Source: Hymenobacter aquaticus (GTDB taxonomy: Bacteria > Bacteroidota > Bacteroidia > Cytophagales > Hymenobacteraceae). Taken from it: 64,000 bases of DNA. The position numbers and the translations under genes are program-made. The stretch lies in NCBI RefSeq assembly GCF_004765605.1, contig NZ_SRLC01000001.1, positions 2,356,001 to 2,420,000 of the forward strand, in the 5' to 3' direction. Positions 8,719 through 16,854 of this stretch are shown here, in pieces; positions within the stretch are counted from its first letter, which is position 1; each line of letters begins with the position of its first letter. The notes beneath the pieces were generated by a model. That model was not told the origin of the DNA, made no database searches, and saw only the letters and a list, made by a program, of their open reading frames with translations.

Positions 8719-9690
8719 ATGCTTATTCCCCAGCTTATTACCCTCGACAAGCTCCGCAAGCAGCGGCGCTCCGAACCGCCCCGGCGGCGCTACCGGCGGC
8801 CCCCGCGGGCCCTGGCCGCGCTGCGCAACCGGCGCTGGTGGCGGCGGCAGCTGACCAACGTGGCCTTTCTGGCGGCCGGCATCTTTTCGGCGGCCCTGGG
8901 CCTGAAGGGCTTTTTGCTGCCCAACGGGTTCATCGACGGCGGCGTGACGGGCATTTCCCTGCTGGTGGCCCGGGTGTTCGGGTTGCCGCTGCCGCTGCTT
9001 ATCGTGCTCATCAACATTCCCTTCGTTATTCTGGGCTACTTCCAGATCGACCGGATATTTGCTTTCAAGACCCTGCTCACCATTCTGGCGCTGGCCGGCG
9101 TGCTGGTGGTCATCACCTTCCCCATCCTGACCCAGGACAAGCTGCTGATTTCCGTGTTCGGGGGCTTTTTCCTCGGGGCCGGCATCGGGTTGGCCATGCG
9201 CGGCGGCGGCGTGCTCGACGGCACCGAAATCCTGGCCGTGTACCTGAGCAAGAAAACCAGCCTGACCATCGGCGACATTATCCTGGGGCTCAACATCCTG
9301 ATTTTCGCGGTGGCGGCGGCCGTGCTGTCCTTCGAAACGGCCCTCTACTCCATTCTGGCCTACTTATCTGCTTCCAAAACCATCGACTTCATCATCGACG
9401 GCATCGAGGAATACACCGGCGTCACGATTGTCTCGGGCCGCAGCGACGCCATCCGGCGCATGATTACCGAAAAGCTGGGCCGCGGCGCTACCGTCTACAG
9501 CGGCAAGCGCGGCTACGGCGTGCGCGGCGAAGTGCCCCAGGCCGTCGACATCGTCTTCACCGTCATTACCCGCCTGGAGCTGGGCCGCCTCACCGACGAA
9601 GTGGAAAAGATTGACCGCAGCGCCTTCCTGGTCATGCACAGCGTGAAGGAAACCAAAGGCGGCGTCATCAAGAAACGCCCCCTGCACTAG
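8719..9690 (+). CDS. YitT family membrane protein, paralog 1
   Basis: 323 aa. The N-terminal half has about five hydrophobic helices typical of YitT (DUF161) proteins, including the motifs GFIDGGVTGISLL and MRGGGVLDGTEILA. A cytoplasmic C-terminal DUF2179 domain follows, containing EEYTGVTIVSGRSDAIRRMI and a RGYGVRGE loop. The biochemical role of the family is unknown. I start it at 8719 because the peptide MLIPQLITLDKLRKQRR matches the N-terminus of the second copy at 46948; the longer frame upstream is not shared. It has an Arg-rich N-terminal extension (residues 17-40) that the second copy lacks. Confidence 0.88.
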   Translation: MLIPQLITLDKLRKQRRSEPPRRRYRRPPRALAALRNRRWWRRQLTNVAFLAAGIFSAALGLKGFLLPNGFIDGGVTGISLLVARVFGLPLPLLIVLINIPFVILGYFQIDRIFAFKTLLTILALAGVLVVITFPILTQDKLLISVFGGFFLGAGIGLAMRGGGVLDGTEILAVYLSKKTSLTIGDIILGLNILIFAVAAAVLSFETALYSILAYLSASKTIDFIIDGIEEYTGVTIVSGRSDAIRRMITEKLGRGATVYSGKRGYGVRGEVPQAVDIVFTVITRLELGRLTDEVEKIDRSAFLVMHSVKETKGGVIKKRPLH

Positions 9691-9774
9691 AATGAATGTG
9701 CTGATGTGCTACTGTGGGGAAGGTGCTAAAGCTTTGCAACGACACCTTTTCCACCTTCCACTACAGTCGAAATA

Positions 9775-9956
9775 CATTAGCACTTGAGCACATTCAACCA
9801 CATTAGCACGCATTAGCATTCAAGCACATTCAACCACACTAGCACCTTAACACGCATTAGCATTTTAGCACATTCAACCACATTAGCACCTTAACGCGCA
9901 TTAGCACTTGAGCACATTCAATCACATTAACACCTTAACGCGTATTAGCACTTGCG
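9775..9956. repeat. 44-bp tandem repeat array
   Basis: Copies begin CATTAGCA at 9775 (a shortened 36-base unit), 9811, 9855 and 9899, with a partial TATTAGCA unit at 9943. The full units are 44 bases and contain AGCACATTCAACCACA. The array is AT-richer than its surroundings and occupies the gap between YitT and the MOSC gene. There are no unique spacers, so it is not a CRISPR array. Confidence 0.85.
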
Positions 9957-9980
9957 CCCATTAACCCCTTCCTTTGGGGC

Positions 9981-10796
9981 ATGGCCACATCCCTTGTCCT
10001 TTCCGACCTCTACATCTACCCCGTCAAGTCCCTGGGCGGCATCCGCGTTACCGAAGCCGTGGTGGAGCCCCGCGGCCTGCGCCACGACCGCCGCTGGCTG
10101 ATCGTGGATGAGCGCAACCAGTTTATGACCCAGCGCCAGACGGCGGAAATGGCCCTGCTGAAAGTACTGCCGGCCTACAACGGCTTTCTGCTGACCCACG
10201 CGGCCCGCCCCGAGTTGCTGCCCCTCTACATTCCCTTCGAGGCCACGCCCGAGCGCACCCTGTTCGTCACCGTCTGGGACGATATGGTGTTTGCCTGGCG
10301 CGGCACGCCCCAGGCCGACGCCTGGCTGAGCGAGGCCCTGGGCCGGCCCTGCAAGCTGGTCTACATGTCGGATATGGTGATGCGCGGCACCGATGGTGGG
10401 GCCGTGGAGGGCCACGTGAGCTTTGCCGACGCCTACCCGTTTCTGGTTATCGGCCAGGAGTCTTTGGCGGATCTGAACCGCCGCCTGGCGCAGCCCGTGC
10501 CCATGGACCGCTTCCGGCCCAACCTGGTCTTCAGCGGCGGGCAGCCCTACGAAGAAGAAACCTGGCGCGACTTTCTCATCGGCGACCTGGCTTTTCGGGG
10601 CGTGCGGCCCTGTGGGCGCTGCGTAGTCACGACCATCGACCAGGCAACGGCCCAGAAAAGCGCCGAGCCCCTGCGGACGCTGGCCCCTTACCGTACCGAC
10701 GGCAGCAAGGTGATGTTTGGGCAAAACGTAACCGGCCCGGCCCGGGGCGTGCTGCGCGTCGGCGACGCGGTAGCCGTGCGGAGCCTGCTCAGCTAA
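9981..10796 (+). CDS. MOSC domain protein (YcbX-like)
   Basis: 271 aa. A MOSC N-terminal beta-barrel domain (residues 1-110; LYIYPVKSLGGI and GLRHDRRWLIVDE are typical) is followed by a MOSC domain with RFRPNLVFSGGQPYEEE and a conserved cysteine in RPCGRCVVTTID. MOSC proteins use molybdenum cofactor. YcbX/mARC-type members reduce N-hydroxylated compounds with electrons from a ferredoxin or cytochrome b5 partner. No ferredoxin domain is fused here, so an external electron donor would be needed. The start at 9981 follows directly on the repeat array. Confidence 0.88.
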   Translation: MATSLVLSDLYIYPVKSLGGIRVTEAVVEPRGLRHDRRWLIVDERNQFMTQRQTAEMALLKVLPAYNGFLLTHAARPELLPLYIPFEATPERTLFVTVWDDMVFAWRGTPQADAWLSEALGRPCKLVYMSDMVMRGTDGGAVEGHVSFADAYPFLVIGQESLADLNRRLAQPVPMDRFRPNLVFSGGQPYEEETWRDFLIGDLAFRGVRPCGRCVVTTIDQATAQKSAEPLRTLAPYRTDGSKVMFGQNVTGPARGVLRVGDAVAVRSLLS

Positions 10797-11069
10797 AACG
10801 GCGGTTACGGCCCGTAGAATGCGCTTTTCGCGGCACCATTTGCCGGTTTCACGCCTGGCCTTAAACCCTATAAGGTCAAAAAGTTAGCGGGCGGCTTGGC
10901 GGGCGACGAATTTCACCTTAGCTTTGAAAATCAATTTAAACCGTAAATAATTCAACTGCGCTTCTGGTAGCCGGTTTCGCCGGAGGCAGTTTTGGTTTAC
11001 TTGGTGCCCGTAGCGCTGCTACTGCCTTTTCCGCCGACCTGCCCTCCTACTCTGACACCTGATTTGCGC

Positions 11070-11882
11070 ATGAAGAACCCCTCTGCATTTACCTGGCTGC
11101 TGGCACTCCTGACGTGGTTTGCCACCAGCCTGCCCGTAGCGGCCCGCCCCGCAGAGGATGCCCCCGCCCCCGCTTCGCTGCACAGCCCCTGGACCGACCT
11201 GCTCCGCAAGCACATCACCCGGGACGGATTCGTGGACTACGAGGGCTTTATCGAGGACGAAGACCAGCTCGACGCCTACCTGCAAAGCCTGCGCAAAACG
11301 CCGCCGAATGCCGCTACCTGGTCGAAGCCCGACGTGGAGGCCTACTGGCTGAACCTCTACAACGCGGCTACGATTTACACCGTGCTGCAGTATTACCCCG
11401 TGGCCAGCATGAGCGAAATTCGGGTGAAGGTGCTCAAGGGCTATAAGTCGGCCTGGGAAGACAGCTGGATCAATGTGGGCGGCAAGCTCTACTCGCTCAA
11501 TACCATCGAGAAGGAAGTGCTGCGGCCCCAGTTTCAGGACCCCCGGGTGCATTTTGCCCTGGTGTGCGCCGCTACTTCCTCGCCGCCTATGCTCAACGAA
11601 GCCTACGACGGGGCCCGCCTCAGCCAGCAGCTCGATGCCCAGGCCCGCCGGTTTCTCACCCACACCACTCTCAACCAGCTGGCTCCCACGCAGGTGCGAC
11701 TGTCCAGCCTGTTCGACTGGTATGCCGCCGAGTTTGGGGAGGGCGAAAAGCTCATTGCCTTCCTGAACCGCTACGGCATCGTCAAGATTGACCCTAAGGC
11801 TACCATCGAGTTTCTGTCGTTTAGCTGGGCCCTGAACAACGGCCGGCAAACGCCCGATACCCAGGCCCTGCGCCAGCGCTAA
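11070..11882 (+). CDS. DUF547 domain secreted protein
   Basis: 270 aa. A signal peptide (about 1-26, ending PVAARP) precedes a DUF547 domain with the family features VDYEGF, EAYWLNLYNAATIY, SWEDSWINVGGKLYSLNTIEKE-like spacing, DPRVHFALVCAATSSPP and YNRYGI-like FLNRYGIVKIDP near the end. DUF547 occurs in plants and bacteria and has no firmly established activity. I place the start at 11070, directly before the signal peptide, not at upstream alternative codons. The 10797-11069 gap is AT-rich for this genome but I see no clear promoter or RNA in it. Confidence 0.85.
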   Translation: MKNPSAFTWLLALLTWFATSLPVAARPAEDAPAPASLHSPWTDLLRKHITRDGFVDYEGFIEDEDQLDAYLQSLRKTPPNAATWSKPDVEAYWLNLYNAATIYTVLQYYPVASMSEIRVKVLKGYKSAWEDSWINVGGKLYSLNTIEKEVLRPQFQDPRVHFALVCAATSSPPMLNEAYDGARLSQQLDAQARRFLTHTTLNQLAPTQVRLSSLFDWYAAEFGEGEKLIAFLNRYGIVKIDPKATIEFLSFSWALNNGRQTPDTQALRQR

Positions 11883-12012
11883 GCCCGGCTCCCGGCTTGG
11901 CAGCCACGCCCCAGCTCCGGTTTCCTTCGCGGGAGGCCGGAACTGTTGTTTTTTAGCGGTTTTTTCATGCGCTCCGGCAGCTTTTTTCCGGCTTTTGGTG
12001 TTATCCTACCCT

Positions 12013-12684
12013 ATGAATCGACAATTTCTTCTGACGTTTCTGCGCGAGCTGGCGGCCAACAACCACAAGACCTGGATGGATGCCAACCGCGCCGACTATC
12101 ACAAGGCCCGGGCCGTCTTCACCGAGTTTACCGCCGAGCTGCTGGAGCGCAGCCAGCGCTTCGAGCCGCGCCTCACCGGCCTCACGCCCTCCGACGTGAT
12201 GTTCCGCATCAACAAAAACGACCGGTTTCAGCAAAGCAACGAGCCCTACAAAACCCACATGGGCGCGGGCCTCAAGCCCGGCGGCCGGCACAGCCCCTGG
12301 GCCGGCTACTTCGTGGCCATCGAGCCGGGCGGCGAAACCTACGTGGGGGCCGGCCGCTGGATGCCCGAGCCCGCCCAGCTGGCCCGCATCCGCCAGGAAA
12401 TTCACTACTCGCCCGATACTTTTCACCAGCTGCGCCAGGATGCGGCCCTGCTGCGCGAGTTTCCCGCCGGCCTCGACATGAGCCAGAGCCTGCGCACCGC
12501 CCCGAAAGGCTACGACCGCGCCGACCCGGAAATCGAGTGGCTGCGGCTGAAAAGCTTCTTCGTGTGGCGCTCCTTCCCCGACAAGGAAGTGCTGCGCGCC
12601 GATTTTCCCGACCGGGTGCTCACGGCCTGGGAGGCGGCCCAGCCCTGGGTGCATTTCCTGAACGAAGCCATGACCGAAGGCTAA
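12013..12684 (+). CDS. DUF2461 domain protein
   Basis: 223-aa cytoplasmic protein of the DUF2461 (TIGR02453) family. Recognisable features are FLRELAANNHKTWMDANR at the N-terminus, DVMFRINKNDRFQ, PYKTHMGAGLKPGGR and the later GYFVAIEPGGETYVGAG. The function is unknown in the literature I know. The start at 12013 is the first ATG that gives the usual MNRQFLLTFL beginning. It is monocistronic, with a strong bidirectional terminator 27 bases downstream. Confidence 0.85.
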   Translation: MNRQFLLTFLRELAANNHKTWMDANRADYHKARAVFTEFTAELLERSQRFEPRLTGLTPSDVMFRINKNDRFQQSNEPYKTHMGAGLKPGGRHSPWAGYFVAIEPGGETYVGAGRWMPEPAQLARIRQEIHYSPDTFHQLRQDAALLREFPAGLDMSQSLRTAPKGYDRADPEIEWLRLKSFFVWRSFPDKEVLRADFPDRVLTAWEAAQPWVHFLNEAMTEG

Positions 12685-12704
12685 ACCCGCTCCTGCTGGC
12701 AAGC

Positions 12705-12740
12705 AAAAAAGGCCCGTTGAATCCTCAACGGGCCTTTTTT
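12705..12740. terminator. Bidirectional terminator between convergent genes
   Basis: Perfect 10-bp stem (GGCCCGTTGA, loop ATCC, TCAACGGGCC) flanked by six A's and six T's. It serves both the DUF2461 gene and the convergent deoxynucleoside kinase. Confidence 0.92.
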
Positions 12741-12755
12741 AGTGCGTAGCCGATT

Positions 12756-13379
12756 CTAAAACAGCCCGAACAGGGTGCTGTTGATTTTGTCGATGATGAT
12801 GCCCAGATCTTCGGGGTTGTTCACGTAGTCGAGGTTGTTCACGTCCACGATCAGCAGCTTGCCGTAGCTGTAGTTGCTGATCCACTTTTCGTAGTGCTCG
12901 TTGAGGTTTTTGAGGTACTCAATCTTGATGTTGTTCTCGTAGTCGCGGTTGCGCTTGTCGATCTGCTGGATCAGCTTGGGCAGGTCGGCTTTCAGGTAGA
13001 GCAGCAGATCCGGGGCGTCGACCATGCTGATCATCGACTCGAACAAAGCCAGGTAGTTCTGGTGGTCCCGCTCGCTCATCAGGCCCGACTCGTGCAGGTT
13101 GGCCGCGAAAATGTGGGCATCCTCGTAGATGGTGCGGTCCTGAATAACGCCCTTGCTGGCACTTTGCAGCTTCTTGATGTGCTGGGTCTGACGGAAGCGG
13201 CTGTTGAGAAAATACACCTGCAGGTGAAACGCCCAGCGCGGCATATCGTCGTAGAAATCCTTCAGGTACGGGTTGTGGTCGACATCTTCCAGGAAGACTT
13301 CCCAGTTGAAATGATGCGCCAGTTTATTAGCCAGCGTGGTCTTGCCGGCTCCAATGTTGCCGACGATTGCAATATGCAT
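12756..13379 (-). CDS. Deoxynucleoside kinase
   Basis: 207-aa deoxynucleoside kinase (dGK/dAK-like) that phosphorylates salvaged deoxynucleosides with ATP. The P-loop GNIGAGKT is at residues 7-14. The DRTIYED motif (the DRS/DRT catalytic block) and a lid region with QQIDKRNRDYE are present. The length and the start directly on the P-loop strand (MHIAIVG) match the Bacteroidota enzymes. Codon use is less GC-extreme than in the neighbours. Which deoxynucleoside it prefers cannot be read from sequence. Confidence 0.9.
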   Translation of the reverse strand: MHIAIVGNIGAGKTTLANKLAHHFNWEVFLEDVDHNPYLKDFYDDMPRWAFHLQVYFLNSRFRQTQHIKKLQSASKGVIQDRTIYEDAHIFAANLHESGLMSERDHQNYLALFESMISMVDAPDLLLYLKADLPKLIQQIDKRNRDYENNIKIEYLKNLNEHYEKWISNYSYGKLLIVDVNNLDYVNNPEDLGIIIDKINSTLFGLF

Positions 13380-13604
13380 GAGCGGGGTGCGGTAGCGAAA
13401 CGAAAAAAGAGCTTACAAAAGTAGCGGAAAGCTACCAACCACCCGCAGGTAAAAGCCCGGCTGTACCATATTGCCCTTGCCCCGGAAATTTCGTAACTTA
13501 TTAGCCCGACCTGTTTCTTACTAAGGTGGTTTCCTGGGGGCTGCTTGCCCACGCCCTGCTGCTGAACCGCCCTTCCTCTGCCCCCAACCGCCTGATACCC
13601 TTCT

Positions 13605-14048
13605 ATGCCAGCCCCGTCCACAGTCTACACCGACCTGGGGACCGTCCTCGACGCGCACGGTCAGCCCATTGCTTCCTTCCGGCTCTATCCTGAGCAGCAA
13701 CTGCTCTACATCTGCTGGACGGGCAACCTCACCGGCACGGAAGTCATTAAAGTAGCCACGGCGGCCGGCCCCATTCAGCAGCAATACCACTGCCCGCTGC
13801 TACTCAACGACAAAACCGACTCCACCGGCGACTGGTCCGAGGCCCTGCCCTGGCTGGAATACGAATGGCTGCCCCAGGCCATGGAAGAAGGCCTGCGGGC
13901 TTTTGCCTACGTATTTTCGCCCGACATGCAGAACCAGAGCATCAGCGTAGAATTTGCTGAGCGCGTCGGCAAGCACCTGCCCATCCAGCTTTTCTACGAC
14001 GTCGACTCGGCCTGGGACTGGCTGCGGCGGCAGCGGGCGGCGGCCTGA
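13605..14048 (+). CDS. Hypothetical protein, SpoIIAA/STAS-like paralog 1
   Basis: 147-aa soluble protein with alternating beta strands and helices: FRLYPEQQLLYICWTGNLTG, then a helix, LLNDKTDSTGDWSEALPWLE, and FAYVFSPD. The layout 'L-Y-xx-...-W-x-G..., helix, LLN/D..., EWLPQA..., lr..A.V.sp' is shared with the two tandem genes at 39627 and 40107. It resembles STAS/SpoIIAA-like alpha/beta proteins, but I cannot confirm the family. No enzyme motif is seen. Its own terminator at 14055 shows it is a separate transcription unit. Confidence 0.7.
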   Translation: MPAPSTVYTDLGTVLDAHGQPIASFRLYPEQQLLYICWTGNLTGTEVIKVATAAGPIQQQYHCPLLLNDKTDSTGDWSEALPWLEYEWLPQAMEEGLRAFAYVFSPDMQNQSISVEFAERVGKHLPIQLFYDVDSAWDWLRRQRAAA

Positions 14049-14054
14049 GCCACA

Positions 14055-14082
14055 AAAAAAGGCCTCCCTGCGGAGGCCTTTT
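14055..14082. terminator. Bidirectional terminator
   Basis: A-tract, GGCCTCC, loop CTGC, GGAGGCC and T-tract, between the convergent genes ending at 14048 and 14111. Confidence 0.9.
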
Positions 14083-14110
14083 GATTTTGGAAGCTGGCGG
14101 CGGGGCGCGG

Positions 14111-14773
14111 CTATTCTTTCATGATGTCTTTCACGTCGCGGGCCTTTTCCAGGGTCCGGAACTCGGCCTGCATCGAGCGGATGCGCACCCGCTCCTCCAG
14201 GGGCAGCTGCTCGCGCACCTGCTCGTAGCGGGCGTTCAGGCGCTCCAGCACGGCGCTGGCGGCGCTCCAGTCGGCCTGCGTCCAGGTGCGGCGCCTTTCG
14301 CGGGTGGTTTCCAGCAGGTGCAGATACAGCTCGGGCAGCTCGTTGGCGCGGGCCTTGCTGATGGTCACGGTTTCGTTTAGCAGGCGGCGCTGGGCCGCGC
14401 TGGCGGTTTCGGGCTCCCGGGCCGCGGCATCCAGGCTGTCCTGCTTGGACTCCCAGCTTTGGTAGCGGCGCTTCTGGGTGCTGTATTCGCGCTTCGACTG
14501 GCTCGAAAGGCTGTCGACGGCTTTATCGAGGCGGCGGCTCTGGCGCTCAAAATCCTCCTTGATGCGGGGCAGCTCGCGGCGCACACCCACTTCGGCGCGG
14601 TCCAGCTTGTCGTTTACCCAGTCGCTGAACACGTCCAGGTCCCGCTCGATGGCCGAGGGCGTAGACGCGGAGGGCTGCTTGGCCGGGGTGGTTTTTTGCT
14701 GGGCGGCGGTGTCCAGCGGGGTGGCGCTGAGGCCGGCGGCCACGAGGCAGATCGGAAGCAGGAATCGTTTCAT
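14111..14773 (-). CDS. Exported coiled-coil protein of unknown function
   Basis: 220 aa. A signal peptide (about 1-24, MKRFLLPICLVAAG...TAAQ) precedes a Thr/Pro/Ala-rich linker and then a long, highly charged helical region to the C-terminus, rich in Arg, Glu and Gln with heptad-like spacing (RRELPRIKEDFERQSRRLDK and onward). Probably periplasmic. No enzymatic motif is visible. The start at 14773 is chosen for the signal peptide; upstream in-frame sequence is not credible. It is divergent from the GNAT gene. Confidence 0.75.
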   Translation of the reverse strand: MKRFLLPICLVAAGLSATPLDTAAQQKTTPAKQPSASTPSAIERDLDVFSDWVNDKLDRAEVGVRRELPRIKEDFERQSRRLDKAVDSLSSQSKREYSTQKRRYQSWESKQDSLDAAAREPETASAAQRRLLNETVTISKARANELPELYLHLLETTRERRRTWTQADWSAASAVLERLNARYEQVREQLPLEERVRIRSMQAEFRTLEKARDVKDIMKE

Positions 14774-14911
14774 AAGGCAGGGTACAGGGCGAAAGAGTAC
14801 GAACGACGGGGAAAGGAACCGTCGTATGCCGCTTGGCAATTTCTGGCCCAAAACGTGGTTTGGCGCGGTTGAGGTTCGTTTTTTCGCTAAAAAATGCCGT
14901 TTTTGCACCAT

Positions 14912-15430
14912 ATGTCTGCTTCCTCTGCTCCTGCCGTTACCATTCAGCCCGCCACGCTGGCCGATATTCCTACCATTATTCAGCTGGCCGAAGCTACCTG
15001 GGAGCCGACCTACCGCTTCATCATCTCGAAGGACCAGATCGAGTACATGTACCGCGTGATTTACACGCCGACCTCCCTGCAGCGCCAGATAGCCGAGGAA
15101 GGGCACACCTTTCTGCTGCTCTACGCCGATGGGCACCCGGCCGGCTACGCGTCCTTCTCGCGCCTGCCCGCGGGCGACGCGCTGTTTAAGCTGCACAAAA
15201 TCTATATTCTGCCGTCGCACCAGGGCCAGGGGCTGGGCCACAACCTGCTTGAGGCCGTGGAGGAAGCCACCCGCCAGATGGGCGGCAAAACCCTGGAGCT
15301 GAACGTAAACCGCCACAACCCGGCCATTTCCTTCTACGAGCGGCTGGGCTTCCAGCGCCACCGCGAAGAAGACATTGCCATCGGGCCCTATTGGATGAAC
15401 GACTACGTAATGCGCAAGGAACTGGCGTAA
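14912..15430 (+). CDS. GNAT family N-acetyltransferase
   Basis: 172-aa acetyltransferase. It has the GNAT core with the acetyl-CoA binding motif A, KIYILPSHQGQGLGHNLL (Q/R-x-x-G-x-G/A), and the C-terminal NPAISFYERLGFQ block. Acceptor substrate unknown. I prefer ATG 14912, where the homologous part begins soon after; an in-frame ATG at 14894 would add MPFLHH. It is followed after 35 bases by the NTF2-like gene and may be co-transcribed with it. Confidence 0.88.
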   Translation: MSASSAPAVTIQPATLADIPTIIQLAEATWEPTYRFIISKDQIEYMYRVIYTPTSLQRQIAEEGHTFLLLYADGHPAGYASFSRLPAGDALFKLHKIYILPSHQGQGLGHNLLEAVEEATRQMGGKTLELNVNRHNPAISFYERLGFQRHREEDIAIGPYWMNDYVMRKELA

Positions 15431-15465
15431 TTGCGCCGTCTTTGAAGTTTCCTTTTTCCTTCTCT

Positions 15466-15969
15466 ATGGGTGTTTCTACTGCTTTTTCGCTGCGCCGCCT
15501 GGCGGCCGTGGCCACGTTTGTACTGCTCAGCCAGCTTAGCTTCGGCCAGATTCTGAAGCAAAAGCACCTGGAGCTGATCAAGGCCCGGAGCGAAACCTGG
15601 AACAAGGCCTTCAACAGCCGCGACACCACCGCTTTCTACGGCCTGTTCAACCCCGGCATCACCGTTTCTTCGGCCAGCGGCAGTCGCACCACCGAGGCGG
15701 CGGCCCGGCAGTGGTTTCGCGGCCGCTTCCGCCAGCGCCCCGACGTGACCTGGATGAACCGCACCATGAACGTGGAGGTCAGCGACCTGGGCCAGCTGGC
15801 CTACGAAACCGGCGAGTGGGCCGAAGCCTGGACCGACCCCCAGGACAAAAGCAAAAACCGCATCATCGGCAAGTACTGGCTGATGTGGAAGTTCGAAAAC
15901 AACGCCTGGACCATCCTCTCGGCCACCTATACCCCCCTTTCCTGCGCCACCCGAAACTGCCTCGACTAG
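15466..15969 (+). CDS. Exported NTF2-like / DUF4440-type protein
   Basis: 167 aa. The signal peptide is residues 1-27 (ending QLSFGQ). The mature part begins with a long helix (ARSETWNKAFNSRDTTAFYGLF) and continues with beta strands including YETGEWAEAW and GKYWLMWKFENNAWTILSATY, the pattern of SnoaL/DUF4440 cone-shaped folds. Such proteins bind small ligands or act as simple enzymes. Nothing here identifies a ligand. Confidence 0.8.
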   Translation: MGVSTAFSLRRLAAVATFVLLSQLSFGQILKQKHLELIKARSETWNKAFNSRDTTAFYGLFNPGITVSSASGSRTTEAAARQWFRGRFRQRPDVTWMNRTMNVEVSDLGQLAYETGEWAEAWTDPQDKSKNRIIGKYWLMWKFENNAWTILSATYTPLSCATRNCLD

Positions 15970-16020
15970 GCGGGTCGGGGGCTCATCCCGCATTTTTTCA
16001 CTTAGATTTTTCTCTTTTTC

Positions 16021-16242
16021 ATGGCTACCAAACTTACTGTACTCAACAACGGCTCCCTGCGCGTAGAGGGCGACTTCGAAATTGTGGATGCCCAGGGCCA
16101 GCCCTACGGCTTGGCCGGCCGCGAGCGGGTCAGCATCTGCCGCTGCGGCCTGTCCAAAAACAAGCCCTTCTGCGATGGGTCGCACAAAGGCCACTTCGAG
16201 CACAACGCCGAAGCCTTCGACCTGCCCGCCCCTAAAGTATAG
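16021..16242 (+). CDS. CDGSH iron-sulfur domain protein
   Basis: 73-aa protein consisting of one CDGSH domain. The [2Fe-2S] ligands are C40, C42, C51 and H55 in the pattern C-R-C-G-L-S and CDGSH. The redox-active cluster with one His ligand is the mitoNEET type. It is cytoplasmic, without a membrane anchor. It follows the NTF2-like gene by 50 bases and ends just before the repeat/terminator composite at 16258-16382. Confidence 0.93.
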   Translation: MATKLTVLNNGSLRVEGDFEIVDAQGQPYGLAGRERVSICRCGLSKNKPFCDGSHKGHFEHNAEAFDLPAPKV

Positions 16243-16257
16243 CCCGGCGGGCTGAGC

Positions 16258-16342
16258 GTAACGCGAAGTTCCACTTCGCGAGGCGTCCGCGTCGTTGCAA
16301 CGATTGTCGTTCAACGCCTCGCCAAGTGCAACTTCGCGTTAC
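16258..16342. repeat. Palindromic intergenic element, copy 2 of 2
   Basis: Same element as 43-127: it begins GTAACGCGAAGTTCCACTTC and ends with the complementary CTTCGCGTTAC. It sits directly next to a terminator hairpin, in mirror image to copy 1. Confidence 0.75.
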
Positions 16343-16347
16343 CGCAA

Positions 16348-16382
16348 AAAGCCCCTTACTACTGCTGGTAGTAAGGGGCTTT
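16348..16382. terminator. Bidirectional terminator between CDGSH and ACBP genes
   Basis: 14-bp perfect stem AAAGCCCCTTACTA with a 7-base loop and complementary arm ending in TTT. It serves two convergent genes. Confidence 0.88.
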
Positions 16383-16404
16383 CTGGTAAAAGGGCGGTTG
16401 TCAA

Positions 16405-16441
16405 CAGCAGAGGACGGATTGCTTCGTGCCTCACAATGACA
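16405..16441. repeat. REP-like half element
   Basis: On the minus strand it reads GTCATTGTGAGGCACGAAGC, followed by AATCC. I recall this as a common dispersed intergenic motif in several bacterial groups. Only one copy is seen in this window. Confidence 0.4.
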
Positions 16442-16449
16442 AGAATTAT

Positions 16450-16710
16450 CTAGGCACCTTGAAACAAGGAATTGACCAGCTCCACGTATTCCTGACGGGC
16501 GGCGTCCTTGCTTTTGCCGCTGAGGCTGGCCCAGGCGTCGTATTTGGCAATGCCCTTGAAGTCGAAGCCGCCGGGCCGGTCGCCGGATACGTCGCCTTCG
16601 GAGGCTTGCTTGTAGAGGGCGTAGAGCTGGAGCAGCACCATGTTGTTGGGCTTGGTGGGCAGTTGCTGGGCGCGCTGGGCGGCGGCTTCAAATTCTTCGT
16701 GCGTAGCCAT
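16450..16710 (-). CDS. Acyl-CoA-binding protein (ACBP)
   Basis: 86-aa protein matching the four-helix acyl-CoA-binding family over its whole length: FEAAAQRAQQLPTKPNN, LQLYALYKQASEGDVSGDRP, FDFKGIAKYDAW and KSKDAARQEYVELV. The conserved Tyr, Lys and Trp of the ligand site (LYALYKQ, KYDAW) are all present. ACBPs bind medium- and long-chain acyl-CoA esters in the cytoplasm. The family is best known from eukaryotes and is scattered in bacteria. The start at 16710 gives the usual length. It has its own unit, convergent to the CDGSH gene. Confidence 0.92.
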   Translation of the reverse strand: MATHEEFEAAAQRAQQLPTKPNNMVLLQLYALYKQASEGDVSGDRPGGFDFKGIAKYDAWASLSGKSKDAARQEYVELVNSLFQGA

Positions 16711-16854
16711 GAAAAGCAGGAAAAGAGAAGAGGATGGTGGAGAAAGGCCCCGCACCGGCAGGGCCGCCGTCAAGGTACGGATTCCGGCGGATTTAGGCGG
16801 CATGCAGCGTTTTTCTATGTCGTACCTTGATGCCCCACTTCCACCGCTGTTTCC

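Noticed and set aside
9775..9956. CRISPR array
   Set aside because: The whole 44-bp unit repeats, with no unique spacer sequence.
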